NCBI RefSeq assembly: GCF_009936045.1
Contig: NZ_QWEQ01000005.1
Span: forward strand, 1-64,000
Origin: Emergencia sp. 1XD21-10
Lineage (GTDB): Bacteria > Bacillota > Clostridia > Peptostreptococcales > Anaerovoracaceae
Length of the DNA: 64,000 nucleotides
Reading direction: 5' to 3'
The notes under the pieces were generated by a model. It saw only the letters and a list, made by a program, of their open reading frames with translations, was not told where the DNA came from and did not search any database. This document shows positions 1 through 9,304 of this stretch, one piece after another (position 1 is the stretch's first letter; the number at the start of each line of letters is the position of its first letter). The position numbers were made by a program, and so were the translations under genes.

Positions 1-45
1 TTAACTGCTCACGGTAACCCTTGCTTTTTGGTGCTAATATTGCAC

Positions 46-1200
46 TTATTTTTGGACTTTTTCAATTACGGTTGACAATCCATCTGTACGTTCCGGTGTT
101 GCTGTCATTCCCAGTAAAAATTTCGGCTGAAAATACTCAATGATTCTCTGATAAGAGCTTGCACCAGCTTTGTGTACTTCGTCAATGACAATATAGTCAA
201 AATGCTCTTTCCCAAAGCGTTCCATAATGTCAGGCTTTGAGATGGTCTGTATGGTCGCAAACATATAGTCACAGTCAAAGTCTTTGCTGCTGCCGAGCAT
301 AAATCCCGCATTAAGATTATATCCCAACACATTTTCAAAGCTACGTCTTGCCGCTCTTGCAATATTTTCACGGTGTGCCACAAATAAAAATTTCTTCGGC
401 GCAAAGACTTGCACATCAAAAGCACTTAAATAGGTTTTTCCAGTGCCAGTTGCAGAAATCAGCAGCCCTTTCTCCTTGCCTTCCATGCGAAGTTTTTCCA
501 GCTCATTCAAAGCCTCCTTCTGCATTTTGTTCGGCGTAATCTGGTTCACCCTGATTACCTGACCTTGCTTTTGGGTTTTCTCCACAGCCTTTCGCAGCTG
601 ATTCATATAATAGTACTCTCTTTCGTACCTATGAATCCACGCTTCATCAACAACTTCCGCCTCATTAAAGGTGTTTCTGAATTCTTTAACCAGGCTGCGC
701 ATCGCAAAGCCATTTTCACTAGCTGATAGGCGAATATTCCACTCTTTGTTCTCGCTCAAAGCATTCTGCGTCAAATTGCTGCTTCCAATCAAAAAAGAGA
801 AAGTGCCATCTTTCTTTCGGAAGATATATCCCTTTGCATGAAAATTACCTTCGGTCACAATCCGAAGGTCAATATTCTTGTATTTCAAAAGTCGCCGCAG
901 CGCCCTTGGCTGCGTAAAATTTTGATACTGTGAAGTAATGATTTTTCCTTTTATACCCTGAGCTTCCAGCATGTCCAGCAAATTGACGATGGACTGCACC
1001 CCGCTATTTGTGATAAACGCCACAGAAAAGTAGAACTCCGTGCATTCACGCAGCTCCGCCTCTATGGTAGATAAAACCTTTATCCCTTCTTTATAGTTGT
1101 TTACAATGAGTCTCGGTGCATACTGCTCCAAAGCCGTGGTTTCACTATCAATGAAGCCATAATGTAGCCCTTGCGCAATCTTTTCAGCTGCACGATCCAT
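46..1200 (-). CDS. PLD-like/DEAD helicase of the DUF3427 kind, 3'-truncated
   Basis: The protein joins an N-terminal phospholipase-D-like domain (HAKGY at residues 121-125, GSSNLT at 139-144) to an SF2 helicase core (ATGTGKT at 250-256, DEVH at 340-343, TAT at 366-368). Relatives run to roughly 900-1,000 residues with a second RecA domain and a DUF3427 tail. This copy stops at residue 384, right after motif III, so it lacks motifs IV-VI and should not act as a helicase. The last ten residues after TPERTDG do not look like the family and are probably read from joined foreign DNA (about positions 1-78). The ATG follows GAGGATTTTAACC and sits 2 bp after the Nudix stop, so the two genes form an operon. 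Membership of a defence island is inferred from the neighbours. Confidence 0.75.
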   Translation of the reverse strand: MDRAAEKIAQGLHYGFIDSETTALEQYAPRLIVNNYKEGIKVLSTIEAELRECTEFYFSVAFITNSGVQSIVNLLDMLEAQGIKGKIITSQYQNFTQPRALRRLLKYKNIDLRIVTEGNFHAKGYIFRKKDGTFSFLIGSSNLTQNALSENKEWNIRLSASENGFAMRSLVKEFRNTFNEAEVVDEAWIHRYEREYYYMNQLRKAVEKTQKQGQVIRVNQITPNKMQKEALNELEKLRMEGKEKGLLISATGTGKTYLSAFDVQVFAPKKFLFVAHRENIARAARRSFENVLGYNLNAGFMLGSSKDFDCDYMFATIQTISKPDIMERFGKEHFDYIVIDEVHKAGASSYQRIIEYFQPKFLLGMTATPERTDGLSTVIEKVQK

Positions 1201-1202
1201 GG

Positions 1203-1607
1203 TTAAAATCCTCTCTTTACCAGCGCATCAACGACCGGACGGTCAGCCGGCAACCAGTCCAGTTTTTCGATTTCATCGATGGTAGCCCAGCACATGTCCG
1301 CGTGCTCCTTTAAGTTTACCTCACAATCGCTCACTTTGCAAATAAAGCAGTGCATGCGCAGCTCAAAATCCGGATATTGGTGTTCCACTACATAGAATGG
1401 TTCCATATCCTCCGCATCAACATGCACGTCCATCTCCTCAATCAATTCCCTGTGCAAAGCCTGCGCCGCAGTTTCCCCTGCTTCCAGCTTTCCGCCGGGA
1501 AACTCCCATCTATATGAAAGGTAATCGTATTTGTTTTCACCTCTCTGTGCACAGAGCACTTTGTTCTCTTTTAGTAAAATCGCACCGCATACTTCTAAGG
1601 GTTTCAT
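1203..1607 (-). CDS. Nudix hydrolase, MutT-like
   Basis: This 134-residue Nudix protein probably hydrolyses a (deoxy)nucleoside triphosphate of the 8-oxo-dGTP type. The Nudix box starts at GGKLEAGE and continues through RELIEEMDV. It matches the GX5EX7REUXEEXGU pattern except that the last glycine is Asp. The N-terminus (KPLEVCGAILLKENKVLCAQ) and the WEFPGGK segment are typical of MutT. The ATG has a strong ribosome binding site (TAGGAGG). It lies directly upstream of the PLD-helicase gene. That pairing is familiar from genome neighbourhoods, but the substrate cannot be told from the sequence. Confidence 0.85.
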   Translation of the reverse strand: MKPLEVCGAILLKENKVLCAQRGENKYDYLSYRWEFPGGKLEAGETAAQALHRELIEEMDVHVDAEDMEPFYVVEHQYPDFELRMHCFICKVSDCEVNLKEHADMCWATIDEIEKLDWLPADRPVVDALVKRGF

Positions 1608-1706
1608 GTTGGCCTCCTATTGTTGTGTTGTACTGCTTTGTATTGCATGATTCAGTTACCAAGTTTAATATTCTTTTAACATCACCACCAAATTCAAATC
1701 GCCCGT

Positions 1707-2753
1707 TTATTCTTCTTTTGTTTTCTCTTCCAACTCAAGTAAATATCTGTCATAGTCAGACATAAACAATCTATCTTGAACGACACGATATTTCTCAAAC
1801 TCCGTTTCAGCGTGAAGTTTAGCGATTTCTGCAGAAACCTTTCCAGCATCCTGTAAAATACCATAATCAAACATTTCAACAAAGCTATTGAGTCGTTTTT
1901 CCCAATCCTCCATAGTAAGAGGAATACGTCTTAAGGTCATATTTTCAGCAAAATCCAGATATGCAGTTACCATTCGGTTCAGTTGATGCAATTCATTTTC
2001 ACTCAGATAATTTTTGGCAATTGTCACATCGCTTTTTTTAATCTTGCCGTCCGGAGCATCTGCCCATGTAGTAAGTCCCATATGTTCCTTTTGATGGTCG
2101 ACACGTTCTACAATCAATTCAGCAGCCGTATGACCGTGAACCGCAAAGTGCATTTTATTCTGGACTGTTGCATAAAATCTTTTCGTTGTTGCAGAATTTT
2201 TGTCATAGTCTATGGCAGTAGCATAAATATCTGTGATTTTCTGATAAAACTTTCTTTCACTTGCACGTATTTCTCTGATTCGTTCAAGCTGTTCATCAAA
2301 ATACTTATCCGTCAGATAAGTGCCGCGTTTCAGACGTTCATCATCCATAACCCAGCCTTTGATGGTGTAGTCCTTTGCAATCTGATTTACCCATTTACGG
2401 AACTGCACTGCACGCTCAGAATTGACCTTAAAACCAACTGCAATAATCATTTGAAGATTGTAGTGTTTCGTATCACGACTCACCTGACGAGAGCCTTCGG
2501 TTTGAACTATCCGGAAATTCCGGATAGTTGCTTCTTCCTCAAGCTCTGAGTCGGAATAAATCTTCTTAATATGCTCATTGATTGTACGAACATCTACATC
2601 ATATAGTGTGGCCATCATCTTCTGTGTCAGCCATATATTCTCATCCTCATAGCGCATCTCAATACTGTCCTGCTGATCGCCAACTGAGGCAACATAGGTC
2701 AAATATTCCGCTGCACTGGAACGGATGGTTATTTCATCTTTTTTCTTTTTCAA
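1707..2753 (-). CDS. rhuM: RhuM family protein
   Basis: This RhuM ('virulence protein') family member carries the typical blocks IWLTQKMMATLYDV, TINEHIKKIYSD and AVGFKVNSERAVQFRKW. RhuM proteins have a helix-turn-helix-like N-terminus and are common passengers of type I restriction loci; their biochemical role is unsettled. An ATG at 2804 overlaps the end of the upstream gene but has no ribosome binding site. A TTG at 2753 follows AAAGGAGG by seven bases and gives the natural N-terminus KKKKDEITIRSSAAEYL, so I chose that start (348 residues). It is the last gene of the hsdR-DUF262-rhuM run; about 100 bp separate it from the Nudix gene. Confidence 0.85.
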   Translation of the reverse strand: MKKKKDEITIRSSAAEYLTYVASVGDQQDSIEMRYEDENIWLTQKMMATLYDVDVRTINEHIKKIYSDSELEEEATIRNFRIVQTEGSRQVSRDTKHYNLQMIIAVGFKVNSERAVQFRKWVNQIAKDYTIKGWVMDDERLKRGTYLTDKYFDEQLERIREIRASERKFYQKITDIYATAIDYDKNSATTKRFYATVQNKMHFAVHGHTAAELIVERVDHQKEHMGLTTWADAPDGKIKKSDVTIAKNYLSENELHQLNRMVTAYLDFAENMTLRRIPLTMEDWEKRLNSFVEMFDYGILQDAGKVSAEIAKLHAETEFEKYRVVQDRLFMSDYDRYLLELEEKTKEE

Positions 2754-2784
2754 ATAGGATGCCTCCTTTAACGTTCCCAGATTA

Positions 2785-4851
2785 TTATTCTGCCTGTACA
2801 TCATAGGATTGCTTCACAATTTCCATAATTTGATCTAATTCATCCTGATGCTCCATAAACAATTCTACATCACCATTTCCCCAACGACCTAAACCTGTAA
2901 TATCCTTGCAGATACCGTTAGGATCATTAATCTCTGAAAACTTCATATTAATCGAAATACGCAATCTTTGTTTCTGGAAGACAATATCAACAAAATTAGT
3001 ATCCAGCTTATAAGCAACATACAACTTTTTATATTCCTTCTTCACCGCTGGAGATAAGTTCATAATACGCTTATCCAAAGACTCAAACAGCATTCTTGTA
3101 AAAGCATTAACATCATATGATTCTAAGGAATACTTCTGCACTGTTTTTTCTTCTGCTTGATATGGTGCTAGTTCTGCAGCTGTTAAAGTTGGATATGGCC
3201 AAATAGTTTCTGCTTTCTTTGCTAATTCATTTGCTCTCTCTTGGATGTGTTTCTCATTCCATTCATTCTGCAAAACCACATATTTATTAAGCCTAAGTGC
3301 ACTTTCCTTAAATCCACCCGGCATATCCATCTTATCCAAGAAAGGCCTGTCACTCATCTCGGAATTATATGCAGTCAAAGTAAGATTGCCAATTGTATGT
3401 AAATATTTCTTCTGTACCTCCTGCCACTCAGGGCCAAGATCAGTTTGCCACTCCAAAGAAAGATTTTTGTTTTGCGGCATAATATGCTCAATGGTGTAAT
3501 TTTCTATAGTAATTGGAGCTTTGTTTTCAAAATTTTCCAAGCGACTTAGAATATAATTTCTAGCACGCATATTATAAATATCACGATTTACGAATGCGCC
3601 TTCAAACTTATCGTTATCCGGAAATTCTTTATAAGTATCCTGCATTACAAAGAATGCCTTAACAGAATTCAGGTAATCATCTGGTTTAATATAATTCTTC
3701 AACGTTGCAAAAGTCTTGTTCATCGAATTAGTCGGAATTTCGCAAATTGCACGTCTCAGGACATAGCTAATACAAAGCTTCAGAATTTCCTTCAACTCAT
3801 CTGATGTTATCAGTTCTTCGGTACAGTCATGATGAATTTTCAGTAAGAACGGATAAGATACTTCCATTCTCAAATCAATAATATCTTCATATAACTTCTT
3901 TAAATCCGTGTCAGAATTTCGCTTAAATACGATGTTAGTGTAATATTTTGCGTAGTCCAGCAAATCTTGACATAGTTCTCTAATACTTCCAAATTCGCAG
4001 TTCAAGTGATACAACTTGAACTCTTCATATACACGTCCTTGCTTTGGAATACGAGAAAGCTTCATGGTCAAGTAATGGCGGAAAAAAGCATCCATTACAG
4101 ATCCTTGCGTTTCATAAATAAACAGTTGTTCCATAGGCCGCCAGAGATGCTCATATACATAGGTTTGCTCTGATGGCTCTAATCCCATCAAAACATAGTT
4201 ACGAATCAAATCAGATTCTGAAAGTTCCTTACCGGTAGAGTTCAAGCTTTCAAAAATTGCCTGTGCATCGTCTACAGTACGGTCTAACGTGATATTAACA
4301 ATCTGTAATTTCCCAATTGACTCGTATACCTCTGCAGGCTGAATTTCTTTATCGGCCAGCTTGTTAGCGAAAAAGTTGTAATTTTCAATTAGCCTTGATC
4401 GAGTACCTTCTGCAATTGGCTTTTCCTCAACAAGGCTTATAAGAATGTCCCGATCTGTTTCGGTTAACAGTAACTTATACCGTTCATCACCATTTTCGTA
4501 CTCATTTTTTAGAAGCATATTATCTATACGACGAGCATTAATTGTTGTGTCACCAGGATTCTTTATTGCATAATCGCGCAAAGCCAGGAGAAGAAGAGTT
4601 AACGTAGTCATTCGCTGCTGCCCATCAATAATCATATACTTCTGAACTCCTGTTGGCATTGCCTGCTCAGCAATATTAACAATAGATCCAACAAAATGAC
4701 CAGCTTTACCTTTTCTCTGCATCTCTACAATATCGTTCCAAAGTCGTTTACACTGATCAATGTCCCAGCTGTAAAATCGCTGATAAACTGGAATCAAAAA
4801 CTGTTTATTTCCATTTAATATCTCATAGATATTGCCTTTACGTGCATCCAT
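2785..4851 (-). CDS. DUF262 + DUF1524 (GmrSD-like) nuclease with DUF5655-like tail
   Basis: The 688-residue protein begins with a DUF262 domain (IPVYQRFYSWD at about 20-30, DGQQRMTT at 76-83, the NTP-binding/hydrolysis motif). A DUF1524 HNH-type nuclease domain follows (EHIMPQ near residue 454, then HTIGNLTLTAYNSEMSD). The C-terminus (RLRISINMKFSEI, GLGRWGNGDVE) looks like DUF5655. DUF262 and DUF1524 are the GmrS and GmrD halves of type IV enzymes that cut glucosylated or otherwise modified phage DNA, and single-chain fusions are common. All key motifs look intact. The start has a good ribosome binding site (GGAGGTGCGGT) 12 bp after the hsdR stop. Anti-phage function is inferred from the family and location. 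Confidence 0.9.
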   Translation of the reverse strand: MDARKGNIYEILNGNKQFLIPVYQRFYSWDIDQCKRLWNDIVEMQRKGKAGHFVGSIVNIAEQAMPTGVQKYMIIDGQQRMTTLTLLLLALRDYAIKNPGDTTINARRIDNMLLKNEYENGDERYKLLLTETDRDILISLVEEKPIAEGTRSRLIENYNFFANKLADKEIQPAEVYESIGKLQIVNITLDRTVDDAQAIFESLNSTGKELSESDLIRNYVLMGLEPSEQTYVYEHLWRPMEQLFIYETQGSVMDAFFRHYLTMKLSRIPKQGRVYEEFKLYHLNCEFGSIRELCQDLLDYAKYYTNIVFKRNSDTDLKKLYEDIIDLRMEVSYPFLLKIHHDCTEELITSDELKEILKLCISYVLRRAICEIPTNSMNKTFATLKNYIKPDDYLNSVKAFFVMQDTYKEFPDNDKFEGAFVNRDIYNMRARNYILSRLENFENKAPITIENYTIEHIMPQNKNLSLEWQTDLGPEWQEVQKKYLHTIGNLTLTAYNSEMSDRPFLDKMDMPGGFKESALRLNKYVVLQNEWNEKHIQERANELAKKAETIWPYPTLTAAELAPYQAEEKTVQKYSLESYDVNAFTRMLFESLDKRIMNLSPAVKKEYKKLYVAYKLDTNFVDIVFQKQRLRISINMKFSEINDPNGICKDITGLGRWGNGDVELFMEHQDELDQIMEIVKQSYDVQAE

Positions 4852-4863
4852 ACCGCACCTCCA

Positions 4864-7800
4864 TTACTTCTTTTCTCCGTAAGAAACAGTATCTTCTGCC
4901 ACCTTGCTTAGTTCTATTTCAGACACATATTTATATAGTTTTTCCTCTTTTCGTGGTTCCACATTATCTGTCCAAAGCTCACACTGACTAATTACTGTGC
5001 TTATTGCAAAATCGTAATCTTCAGGCGGATACTTATATTTCTTAAGGAGTCGCTTAACCATCTTACGCATTTGTGCTCTAGCGGTTTCTTTTTTCTGCCA
5101 ATCGATAGTGCGATTTTTTCGAAGCATTTCTGTAAGTTCTCTTGTCAGAGCAATCAATTCATCATTCTTATAAAAATCTTTGATATGCTCTGGTTTTGTA
5201 AGGGCGTCATAAAATGCCAGCTCTTCTTGCGAAAGCCCCAACTCTTGACCATTCTTATAGAGATTTGCAATTTCCTCCGCAGTTTTAAGCAGTTCTTTAA
5301 TAACTTCTTCATTGGTGATTAATCCGTTATAATAAGAGTTCATCAGTTGCGCTATCTTTTCTGAGAATTTTTGTGACTGCACCACATTTGTTCTCTTGTA
5401 AAGAGCCACCTGCTCAGCCATAAGTTTTTTCAAAATCTCAACAGCTATATTCTTTTCCTTCATTCTAGAGATTTCATCCAAGACAGCCGGATCAAACAAG
5501 CTGAAATTTTCACCGCCACTTTTGCTGCTGTCAAATAAGCTGATGACACCTTCGCTCTGTACTGCCGCTTTCAAAAGTTCATTGATTTGATCGTTAATCT
5601 CGGTAAGCGACAGGCTCTTTCCACCAGTACCACCGTAAGTGATTTTAATAACCGTAGATCGCAAAGCCTCCATATAAGCTGCTTCATGCCTTTCCTGTTC
5701 TGTTGTCATACTGGAACAAAGCGAATGAGACTGTTTCAAAAGCATAGCTTCCTTCAAGAACAAATCTTTTCTTTCTGGTACACTTGCATCGAGAATAAAG
5801 TTTACACCACCCGTAATAAGCTTAGCCATTGTAAGCGGAGATCCACCTACAAAGCCGCTAAAATCAAAGCCATGCAGTAAATCCTTGCAGACCTGCAGCT
5901 TTTCTTGAAACTTCGGATAGGCCATCTTTGCAATGTTCATGTCACCATATTTAGACTGATCGCGCTTCGTATATTCTTTCATCGCCGCCTTTAGAGCTGA
6001 CGCAATTCCAACATAGTCAACGATCAATCCACCTTCTTTATCCTTGAATACACGGTTAACACGAGCTATTGCCTGCATCAAGTTATAGCCATGCATTGGC
6101 TTGTACACATACATGGTAGCCAAAGAAGGTACATCAAATCCGGTAAGCCACATATCTACAACGATGGCTATTTTCATCGGATCGTTATTATCTTTAAATT
6201 TTCTCGCGAGTTCTTCCTTGTGCGCTTTGGTTCCGATAATCTCTTTCCAATCTTCTGGATCATTGTTACCGCCAGTCATGACCACACCCACTTTATCTAT
6301 CCATGTAGGTCTAATTTTTAAGATACGGCGGTAAATTTTCATTGCAATCGGACGAGAATACGCCACAATCATAGCTTTACCTGTCAGAAGATTTGCTCTG
6401 TATTTTTCATAATGTTCAACGATATCATCACAAAGAGATTCAATCGTAGAATCTGCTCCCAGTACGCTTTCCATCTGGCCAAGCATCTTTTTGCTCTTCT
6501 CAATCGTTTGCGCGTCGGATTGTTGCTCCAAGACATCATAAGTGGAATCAATTAACGCCAGCGTATTCTCATCCAACTTTAGATGAACCACACGACTTTC
6601 ATAATAAACCGGACGAGTAGCACCATCTTCCACTGCCTGTGTCATATCATAAACATCGATATAGTCACCAAAAACCTCACGAGTATTTCTGTCCTTAGCT
6701 GAGATCGGTGTACCAGTAAAGCCAATAAATGTAGCATTCGGCAATGCGTCATGAATAACACGGGCATTACCAATTACCGTATGCGCTTCCTTTTCACCGT
6801 TTTCATTCTCTGACATAACGATTTTCTCATCAAAACCATACTGCCCACGATGTGCTTCGTCTGCCATAACAACAATGTTTCTACGTTCCGATAAAGCTTT
6901 CTCTCCACGCTCAAACTTAAACATCGTAGTAAATATGATTCCATTCGCACTTCTGCCATCAAGAAGTGACTTCAAATGTTCCTTGCTCTCTGCTTGTACC
7001 GGTGTCTGACGCAAAAAATCTGCGCATTGTGAGAACTGTGCATAAAGCTGATCATCCAAATCAATACGGTCTGTCATAACTACGATTGTTGGACTGTCTA
7101 ATGCATCCTGCAATAAATGTGCATAGAAAACCATAGATAACGACTTACCAGAGCCCTGTGTATGCCAGAACACGCCACCCTTGCCGTCGGTCTTAGTTGC
7201 TACCTTTGCTTTTTCGATTGCTTTGCGGACTGCGAAATATTGATGATATCCGGCTAATACTTTGAAACGACTATTGCTAACGCCTGAGAAAAGAATAAAA
7301 TTCTTCAAAATATCAAGTAAACGTTCCTTTTGGAACATACCCTCATAGAAAGTTTCAAAGGACGCATACGCAGTATCTTCGTAATTACCGTCTTTTGTTT
7401 TCCATTCCATAAAGCGATCTAATCCGGAAGTGATCGTTCCTGCTTTATTCGTAGACAAATCGCTAATTACACAGATTGCGTTATAATAAAAGATAGATGG
7501 TATGTCCTGCATATAATTGCGAATCTGATGGAATGCATTCTCCGCTCCCACTTCATCTTTCGCCGGACTCTTTAATTCCATCAAAACAAGCGGCAATCCA
7601 TTTATAAATAGAATAATATCCGGACGACGGTTGTTTCCGTTTTCAAGGAATGTAAACTGATTTACCACATAGAAAGAGTTGTTCTTTATATTTTGATAAT
7701 CAATCAAACGTACAATCGACGATTGCTCCTCGCCCTTCACAAAGAACTTAACCGTGATGCCATTTTGCAGATAATCCATAAATATCATATTCTTCTGCAG

Positions 7801-8025
7801 CAGGCTTCCGGTATCAAAATTCTTCAATTTGGCCATTGCCTCATCAATAGCTTCTACAGGCAGACCACGGTTGATACGCACCAAACTATCTCTCAGAATA
7901 GAATCCAGAATCGGACTGGTATAATCTCTATCAAAATCCGGAGCGTAGAGGTGGTCATAGCCCATGTTTTCAAACAATTCAATGATTGCCTGTTCATATG
8001 TATCCTCTGTAAATAAATTTGGCAT
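4864..8025 (-). CDS. hsdR: Type I restriction endonuclease subunit R
   Basis: HsdR is the DNA-translocating and cleaving subunit of the type I restriction complex. The protein shows the PD-(D/E)XK nuclease signature (RPDII at about 135, then MELKSP near 149-154), Walker A (TQGSGKS at about 289-295) and a DEAH box (DEAHRGQYG from about 389), followed by the second helicase domain (AIARVNRVFKDKEGG) and a C-terminal helical domain. Its length of 1,053 residues is normal. The ATG at 8025 follows AGGAGGTTGAAC; the TTG two codons upstream lies inside that ribosome binding site. It is the first gene downstream of the hsdS/recombinase region and is intact. Confidence 0.95.
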   Translation of the reverse strand: MPNLFTEDTYEQAIIELFENMGYDHLYAPDFDRDYTSPILDSILRDSLVRINRGLPVEAIDEAMAKLKNFDTGSLLQKNMIFMDYLQNGITVKFFVKGEEQSSIVRLIDYQNIKNNSFYVVNQFTFLENGNNRRPDIILFINGLPLVLMELKSPAKDEVGAENAFHQIRNYMQDIPSIFYYNAICVISDLSTNKAGTITSGLDRFMEWKTKDGNYEDTAYASFETFYEGMFQKERLLDILKNFILFSGVSNSRFKVLAGYHQYFAVRKAIEKAKVATKTDGKGGVFWHTQGSGKSLSMVFYAHLLQDALDSPTIVVMTDRIDLDDQLYAQFSQCADFLRQTPVQAESKEHLKSLLDGRSANGIIFTTMFKFERGEKALSERRNIVVMADEAHRGQYGFDEKIVMSENENGEKEAHTVIGNARVIHDALPNATFIGFTGTPISAKDRNTREVFGDYIDVYDMTQAVEDGATRPVYYESRVVHLKLDENTLALIDSTYDVLEQQSDAQTIEKSKKMLGQMESVLGADSTIESLCDDIVEHYEKYRANLLTGKAMIVAYSRPIAMKIYRRILKIRPTWIDKVGVVMTGGNNDPEDWKEIIGTKAHKEELARKFKDNNDPMKIAIVVDMWLTGFDVPSLATMYVYKPMHGYNLMQAIARVNRVFKDKEGGLIVDYVGIASALKAAMKEYTKRDQSKYGDMNIAKMAYPKFQEKLQVCKDLLHGFDFSGFVGGSPLTMAKLITGGVNFILDASVPERKDLFLKEAMLLKQSHSLCSSMTTEQERHEAAYMEALRSTVIKITYGGTGGKSLSLTEINDQINELLKAAVQSEGVISLFDSSKSGGENFSLFDPAVLDEISRMKEKNIAVEILKKLMAEQVALYKRTNVVQSQKFSEKIAQLMNSYYNGLITNEEVIKELLKTAEEIANLYKNGQELGLSQEELAFYDALTKPEHIKDFYKNDELIALTRELTEMLRKNRTIDWQKKETARAQMRKMVKRLLKKYKYPPEDYDFAISTVISQCELWTDNVEPRKEEKLYKYVSEIELSKVAEDTVSYGEKK

Positions 8026-8061
8026 GTTCAACCTCCTGTATTTTTCGTTATATTTCTATGG

Positions 8062-8075
8062 TAAACAAGAATTTA
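8062..8075 (+). repeat. hsdS inversion site A
   Basis: TAAACAAGAATTTA, plus orientation, 6 bp beyond the hsdS stop codon. On the plus strand it is followed by GCGGCTTAA and the antisense of the hsdS 3' end, the same context as site D on the other strand. With site B it flanks the C-terminal half of hsdS as an inverted pair. Confidence 0.8.
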
Positions 8076-8080
8076 GCGGC

Positions 8081-9292
8081 TTAAAGGTCGATAGCAGAGA
8101 CATCAAGTTCGCAGGACATGAGCTTAGATAACAATGCATCTCTAAGTTGTGATAAACGAGCATTCTCTTCTTGGTTAGATATAACAGTACTTGTCATTGG
8201 AATGACCAGTTCATTAAATTTACTGAGAGTATCTTCATCAGGCAGAGGAAGTTCCATAGCTTTAACTCTGTCTCTTGGAAGTTCCGTTTGTCCAGTGCTT
8301 CCTGTGTGTTGAGCTTCAATTTCACTTTCATGAGAAAGTCCCCAAAAACCGATATAGCTTTGTAATATTGAATCTTTTGGGCGAACAATAGTTACATGGG
8401 AATCTACAGTCATGTTATTTGCTTCAAACCAAACTTGAGCAACACGCCCTAGCGTTCCGGTGCCTGTAGAATTAATGAGTAGATCACCTTTTGAAATCCA
8501 TTTCTCATTGATTTTCTTTGGAAGATGTCGTCGAGCGAGAGAAATGTCAATGGTGTGATCACGAATGCATTTTTGGTTAAGAACTATTTGATCGCTGCTA
8601 TCATCATATTTAGGCGCGATACCTCTGGTAACCAAGCTGGAAATTGCATCAATTGTTGTAATCTTCCAGTTTTCGGGGAGAGTCCCATCCGAAAGAGCAT
8701 AATCACAAAACCAGTCCTTATAAATTGCTAATGCTTGCTCAAGTAAATTCTTGTTTATCTTATCGTTCACTTTTATTTTTTCATCTATATTCAACAGAAA
8801 ACGAGCGATACGCTCTTGAGTTTCTTTTCCTTTGGGGAAAGAAATCACAATTTCTTCCTGCAATCTTTTTCGATTTATCTCTGTCTGACCGGTTGAGCCT
8901 TCTGCAAGTGTTTCAATTTTAGGTTGGAACGCTTTAATCGCATACCCATAATAAATAGAATCAATTTCCTCGGTTGGACGAAGAAGTATCATATGTCCAT
9001 CTATTGTTGTTGGGATTGGCACATCATACAATTGAGCAACACGACCAGCCGTTCCAGTACCGGTAGAGTTAATCAGCACATCTCCTGGTTGAAGCATTTT
9101 ATCAGCGGGCACTTTCTTTTTTGAACAGTCATGTAATCTTGATTCCTCATACTTGATTTCAAAATTTCGATTACATTTCTGATTTAACACACGAACTGTA
9201 TTCTCATTTTCTCTTTCTACATATTTAGGTGGAATGCCTTTAGACATAAATGATGTGATTTCTCCCAAACATCTTTTTCTCCACTCTGTCAT
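8081..9292 (-). CDS. hsdS: Type I restriction specificity subunit S, complete copy
   Basis: HsdS reads the bipartite DNA target and bridges HsdM to HsdR. This 403-residue copy has the full layout: target recognition domain 1, a central helical spacer (DEKIKVNDKINKNLLEQALA), domain 2, and a C-terminal repeat (ARLSQLRDALLSKLMS). The two recognition domains are clearly related to each other (both have VLNQKC, LINSTGTGT and GRVAQ), so the two half-sites may be alike. Inversion site B falls inside the central spacer at NKNL, and site A lies just past the stop, so the whole C-terminal half can flip. The ribosome binding site is AGGAAGGTGAT. It is 12 bp downstream of the recombinase gene. In this assembly the copy is joined and should be functional. 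Confidence 0.93.
   Translation of the reverse strand: MTEWRKRCLGEITSFMSKGIPPKYVERENENTVRVLNQKCNRNFEIKYEESRLHDCSKKKVPADKMLQPGDVLINSTGTGTAGRVAQLYDVPIPTTIDGHMILLRPTEEIDSIYYGYAIKAFQPKIETLAEGSTGQTEINRKRLQEEIVISFPKGKETQERIARFLLNIDEKIKVNDKINKNLLEQALAIYKDWFCDYALSDGTLPENWKITTIDAISSLVTRGIAPKYDDSSDQIVLNQKCIRDHTIDISLARRHLPKKINEKWISKGDLLINSTGTGTLGRVAQVWFEANNMTVDSHVTIVRPKDSILQSYIGFWGLSHESEIEAQHTGSTGQTELPRDRVKAMELPLPDEDTLSKFNELVIPMTSTVISNQEENARLSQLRDALLSKLMSCELDVSAIDL
8744..8757 (-). repeat. hsdS inversion site B
   Basis: TAAACAAGAATTTA on the minus strand, in frame inside the central conserved region of hsdS (codons for INKNL). It divides the gene into N-half (8757-9292) and C-half (8081-8743). Confidence 0.8.
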
Positions 9293-9304
9293 ATTATCAC
9301 CTTC

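Noticed and set aside
1983-2549. Plus-strand frame of 188 codons
   Set aside because: It is a shadow of RhuM on the other strand with no recognisable protein.
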